In this document: positions 6,710-8,839 of the stretch, piece after piece | Numbering within the stretch: position 1 is the stretch's first letter | How the letters are laid out: each line of letters starts with the position of its first letter | NCBI GenBank assembly: GCA_903930745.1 | Contig: CAIYZX010000069.1 | Location: forward strand, 1 to 8,839 | Direction: 5' to 3' | DNA: 8,839 nucleotides | Source of the DNA: an uncultured Chloroflexota bacterium | GTDB taxonomy: Bacteria; Chloroflexota; Limnocylindria; Limnocylindrales; CSP1-4 | The notes under the pieces: generated by a model | Told to the model about the DNA's origin: nothing | The model's input: only the letters and a program-made list of their open reading frames with translations | The model's database searches: none | Made by a program: the position numbers and the translations under genes

Positions 6710-6825
6710 ACGCACACGCATAGACCCGCACACAAGGACGCCGTCCGGCGGGGTTTCCGCGGGGCCTGTGGATTCCCAGCACTGTGGCGCATACGCCAGG
6801 CCCGGTCCGTAGCACTGGGGCGCAT

Positions 6826-6864
6826 ATCCGGGCGCGTGGGCCCGATGACGTCAGACGCCCGGAT
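6826..6864. repeat. Perfect 9-bp inverted repeat with TGACGTCA in its loop
   Basis: ATCCGGGCG at 6826-6834 pairs exactly with CGCCCGGAT at 6856-6864. The 21-bp spacer carries GGGCCC and the first TGACGTCA (6846-6853). The right arm runs into the - strand copy of the CAGCATC motif. Confidence 0.6.
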
Positions 6865-6933
6865 GCTGAATGACGGTAAGGACGCCCCGAACCCGGCCCG
6901 TAACGTCAGGTCCAGCACCGGGGAGGCTCAACG

Positions 6934-6971
6934 TGACGTCAAGGATGGGTTCGCGGGGACCCTTGACGTCA
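6934..6971. repeat. Perfect 11-bp inverted repeat TGACGTCAAGG / CCTTGACGTCA
   Basis: TGACGTCAAGG at 6934-6944 is the exact reverse complement of CCTTGACGTCA at 6961-6971, with a 16-bp spacer. Each arm contains a self-palindromic TGACGTCA, so this is an inverted pair of palindromes with centres 30 bp apart, close to three helical turns. Confidence 0.75.
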
Positions 6972-7045
6972 TCCAGCACCCCGGGTGCTAAGGCCCCGGC
7001 GCACTAACGTCACGTTCAGCATCGGGGGTGCTAAGGGCCCCGCCC

Positions 7046-7070
7046 GCGCCCCCGGAGCGGCGCCCCCGGA
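7046..7070. repeat. 11-bp direct repeat GCGCCCCCGGA, period 14
   Basis: Two exact copies lie at 7046-7056 and 7060-7070, immediately after (on the - strand) the stop codon of the glycosyltransferase gene. The sequence is low-complexity and GC-rich, so its significance is doubtful. Confidence 0.5.
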
Positions 7071-7074
7071 AAAG

Positions 7075-7866
7075 CTACTCGCCCAGGATCAGGCGGCCGC
7101 GGCGCTTGGCTGCGGAGCGGTTCGCCCAGAGGCGGAGCCGGGTGCCCCAGAAGTCCTTCACCGCGCGCCAGATCACGGACGGCTTGGCGCCCGTGGGCGA
7201 GCCGGCGGTCCGCGCGTAGTGCGGCACCCCAACCTCCGCGATGGACCGGCCCTGCTGGAGGATCTTGATCAGCAGCTCGGCGGAGAAGAAGGCACCGCCG
7301 GACTCCACGCGCACGCCATCGAGCGCCTCGCGCCGGAACAGCTTCGCCGCGCAGTCCACGTCCGTGACCCGCAGACCGAAGAAGATCCGGTTCGCCAGCT
7401 TGTACGTGCGGGCGTACGCGATGCGGATGAACGGGTCCGCGCGCTTGATGCGGAAGCCCACCACCACATCGGGCTTGTCCGGCTGGCCCATGCGGTCGAT
7501 GAGCCGCCCCAGGTCCGCGATCTTGAACTGGAGGTCGCCGTCCGTGAAGCAGAGGAGCTCGTAGCGGCTGTGCTCGAAGCCGGAGCGGAGGGCCCCGCCG
7601 TACCCGCGGTTGGGCATGTGGTGGACCACGCGCACCACGTCCGGGTTCTCGGCCGCCAGCCGGTCCGCGATCTCGCCGGTCCGGTCGCGGGACCCGTCGT
7701 CCACCGCGATGATCTCGAACGTCTCGGCGAGCTGGGGCAGCGTCTCGAGCGCCTCCGCGACCAGCGCCTCGATGTTCGCCTCCTCGTTGTGGGCCGGGAA
7801 GAAGTACGAGAGGCGCGCGACCCTGGCGCGCGGAGCGCCGGCGGCGGGGCTTGCGGCTGCGGTCAT
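7075..7866 (-). CDS. Family 2 glycosyltransferase, polyprenyl-phosphate sugar synthase-like
   Basis: The 263-residue GT-A enzyme probably transfers a sugar from a nucleotide donor to a polyprenyl phosphate at the inner membrane face, like DPM1-type synthases. Start ATG at 7866 (MTAAASPAAGAPRARV) is supported by a GGAG 8 nt upstream (complement of 7875-7878). Motifs are FFPAHNEEANI at 22-32, VDDGSRDRT at 55-63, NRGYGGALRSGF at 86-97, and the metal-binding TDGDLQF at 108-114. DCAAKLFRREAL and a GGAFFSAELLIKILQQG segment follow, then the HYARTAGSPTGAKPSV signature typical of this subgroup. There is no C-terminal membrane domain, unlike ArnC/GtrB types. The ATG overlaps the stop of the upstream gene (4 bp, ATGA), so the two are translationally coupled. 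Acceptor and sugar cannot be read from the sequence. Confidence 0.92.
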   Translation of the reverse strand: MTAAASPAAGAPRARVARLSYFFPAHNEEANIEALVAEALETLPQLAETFEIIAVDDGSRDRTGEIADRLAAENPDVVRVVHHMPNRGYGGALRSGFEHSRYELLCFTDGDLQFKIADLGRLIDRMGQPDKPDVVVGFRIKRADPFIRIAYARTYKLANRIFFGLRVTDVDCAAKLFRREALDGVRVESGGAFFSAELLIKILQQGRSIAEVGVPHYARTAGSPTGAKPSVIWRAVKDFWGTRLRLWANRSAAKRRGRLILGE

Positions 7867-8839
7867 GGCTGGGACTCCAGGCGGCCCGTGACGCGATAGA
7901 CCTCGCTCAGCCGATCGACGGGCTCGATCGTGAAGCGTGCAGCCACATCCTGCAGGTCGGAAGCTTGCGCCCGGATGACGTACACGGGCCGGGCGGAGAG
8001 ATTTGCGTCGATGACGTCGATGACGGTACCGAGGTTCTGGTCCTCGCGTGTGCGATCGTCGACAACCCGGATGTCCGGGCGCCGGCCTTCCACGGCCTGG
8101 CCATACCAGATGGTCGTCGAGTAGGACCACCACGAGACCACCACGGCATCCTGCGGGGCAACCTCGAAAAGCGTGTCCAGCCAGGCGGCCATCTGGGTCT
8201 CGTTGGACCGGTCGGTGGCACGCCACCGCACGGACAGGTCCACGGCCGTTGGCACCAGCATCGCCACCGCGAGCAGGAGCGCAACGGCCGAGATGGGGGA
8301 GTCCAGGACGATGCGTCCGCCGGTGAGCGGGACCATGAACGGGGCGGGCTCCGCGCTGCCGGCGGCTTCGGCGCCCGCGTTGGCGATGTCGCCGATGCCG
8401 ACATCGGCCAGGCCCGCGTTCTCCGCCACCCGCTCCACCACCGCCGCGGCGGCGAGCCCCAGCCAGACCCAGGCCAGGAGCATCGGCACGGCGTAGTACC
8501 GGTCGATGGCCGCGTTGTAGTACGACGAGGCGAAGAGGCACGTGATCGCCACCGCCGTCCCGGACAGGAGGGCGAACCGCGGGTGCCGGACGGCCACGAT
8601 GACGAACGCCGGGATCACGAGCGCCGCGAGGACGCCCAGGTCCGCCAGCCACTCGGCGCCGATGCGCCCCAGCGCCGGGATGGGATCCGCGACCACCGCC
8701 ATGAAGTCGCCCTGGAACTGGCGGCCCAGCGCCACCTCCAGGAAGCCGTCCCAGGTGCCGGGCGTGCCGTAGACGAGCGGCGCCGGGATCCACGCGCCGC
8801 GGAGCGGCAGCTCCAGGTAGAGCAGCGCCGTGACGCCGA
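7863..8839 (-). CDS. DUF2723-like membrane glycosyltransferase (GT-C type), 5' partial
   Basis: The frame is open to the window edge, with 324 C-terminal residues visible; the N-terminal membrane domain lies outside. The first visible block reads VTALLYLELPLRG, then YGTPGTWDGFLEVALGRQFQ. This matches the DUF2723 pattern of a membrane helix ending LYLPLRA, followed by a P-T-WEGF-V-G-QF loop. About five more hydrophobic segments follow, including LAALVIPAFVIVAV, LLSGTAVAITCLFASSYY, VPMLLAWVWLGLAAAAVV and AVALLLAVAMLVPTAV. The C-terminal about 120 residues are soluble (AAWLDTLFEVAPQDAVVVSWWSYST split over two strands), resembling the periplasmic region of these proteins. Family members are proposed to use lipid-linked sugars outside the membrane, which fits the GT2 enzyme encoded just downstream. 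Internal ATG/GTG codons near 8735 are not the true start. The substrate is unknown. Confidence 0.8.
   Translation of the reverse strand, partial: GVTALLYLELPLRGAWIPAPLVYGTPGTWDGFLEVALGRQFQGDFMAVVADPIPALGRIGAEWLADLGVLAALVIPAFVIVAVRHPRFALLSGTAVAITCLFASSYYNAAIDRYYAVPMLLAWVWLGLAAAAVVERVAENAGLADVGIGDIANAGAEAAGSAEPAPFMVPLTGGRIVLDSPISAVALLLAVAMLVPTAVDLSVRWRATDRSNETQMAAWLDTLFEVAPQDAVVVSWWSYSTTIWYGQAVEGRRPDIRVVDDRTREDQNLGTVIDVIDANLSARPVYVIRAQASDLQDVAARFTIEPVDRLSEVYRVTGRLESQP
7875..7878 (-). promoter_or_regulatory. Shine-Dalgarno GGAG for the GT2 gene, inside the upstream gene
   Basis: The complement reads CTGGAGTCCCAGCC followed by ATG. GGAG lies 8 nt before the start and inside the last codons of the DUF2723-like gene. 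It decides the choice of ATG 7866 and supports independent initiation as well as coupling. Confidence 0.6.

Larger units (their letters stand above)
6776..7037. repeat. Array of TGACGTCA-like and CAGCAYC-like repeats
   Basis: TGACGTCA occurs perfectly at 6846-6853, 6934-6941 and 6964-6971. One-mismatch TAACGTCA occurs at 6901-6908 and 7005-7012, and TACCGTCA on the - strand at 6871-6878. Start-to-start spacing is 25, 30, 33, 30 and 41 bp. A companion motif TYCAGCAYC follows at 6911, 6972 and 7015 (+) and precedes at 6861-6870 (-). GGGTGCTAAGG is repeated exactly at 6983-6993 and 7026-7036. AGCACTGKGGCGCATA is repeated at 6778 and 6811. Units vary in spacing and orientation, which argues against CRISPR and for a binding-site cluster or a decayed repeat family. 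Confidence 0.7.
6576..7074. other. 499-bp convergent intergenic region, structured, no credible gene
   Basis: The region lies between the 3' ends of the + strand nuclease gene and the - strand glycosyltransferase gene. Open frames here lack coding character and family resemblance. It contains palindromes right after the stop (GCCCGGCCGGGC at 6580-6591, overlapped by CCGGGCCCGG at 6586-6595). Then come a nested hairpin (6644-6683), a perfect hairpin (6684-6709), repeated nonamers, and a repeat array from 6776 to 7037. No tRNA, rRNA or T-run intrinsic terminator was found on either strand. Confidence 0.75.

Noticed and set aside
6767..6775. DnaA-box-like TGTGGATTC, raising the idea of an origin
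   Set aside because: It matches the 9-mer at 7 of 9 positions and stands alone. No second good box or AT-rich unwinding region is present.
6776..7037. CRISPR array
   Set aside because: Repeats are short, degenerate and in both orientations, the spacing is irregular, and no cas gene is in the window.
6985..7899. Long + strand open frame across the glycosyltransferase gene
   Set aside because: It is antisense to a gene with clear GT2 motifs and has the Arg/Ala/Pro-rich composition of a high-GC shadow frame.
8008..8030. TGACGTCG and TGACGGTA resembling the array motif
   Set aside because: They encode a VIDVIDAN stretch on the - strand and follow from repeated Ile-Asp codons, so they are not evidence for another array copy.
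7867..8793. N-terminal extension of the GT2 frame to a 572-residue protein
   Set aside because: The extension is low-complexity shadow of the DUF2723-like gene. The GT2 domain begins right after ATG 7866, which has a ribosome site.

Overview
The window is about 70% GC and looks like one end of a bacterial chromosomal replication cluster. Gene order is dnaN (5' end cut off by the window edge), recF and a DUF721/DciA-like gene, all on the + strand. In many high-GC bacteria gyrB would follow. Here the next genes are a membrane protein with a degenerate PP2C-like domain, a rhomboid protease and a bifunctional-nuclease-domain (DUF151) protein. High GC, the dnaN-recF-DUF721 order, and a DPM1-like GT2 next to a DUF2723-type GT-C protein fit Chloroflexota (a Limnocylindria-like lineage is my best guess) or a deep actinobacterial relative. 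This placement is inference from gene content, not a search result.

Layout. 2-2764: sliding clamp, RecF and the DUF721 protein, the replication and repair block next to oriC in many genomes (oriC and dnaA would lie to the left, outside the window). 2827-6575: a second + strand block of three closely spaced genes, possibly with its own promoter (a TATAAT overlapping the DUF721 stop codon). It comprises a 772-residue protein (degenerate PP2C fold, one membrane helix, helical linker, beta-rich extracytoplasmic domain, Pro/Thr/Lys tail), a 235-residue rhomboid with intact Ser/His residues, and a 226-residue bifunctional nuclease with a strongly acidic linker. A 12-codon minicistron bridges the first two by stop/start overlaps. 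6576-7074: a 499-bp region between convergent genes with no credible gene but dense in structure: a nested hairpin plus a perfect 9-bp hairpin, then six copies of a TGACGTCA-like motif paired with CAGCAYC-like motifs, with several perfect inverted repeats. 7075-8839: two - strand genes overlapping by 4 bp, a soluble GT2 glycosyltransferase resembling dolichyl/polyprenyl-phosphate sugar synthases and the C-terminal part of a multi-membrane-span DUF2723-like protein.

How they may work together. DnaN, RecF and the DciA-like protein serve replication and gap repair. The GT2 enzyme probably makes a lipid-phosphate sugar used by its GT-C partner outside the membrane. The degenerate-phosphatase protein has no function I can name. 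Its architecture and its rhomboid neighbour suggest a membrane sensor that could be released by intramembrane cleavage. The two items most worth following up are that protein and the repeat array at 6776-7037.
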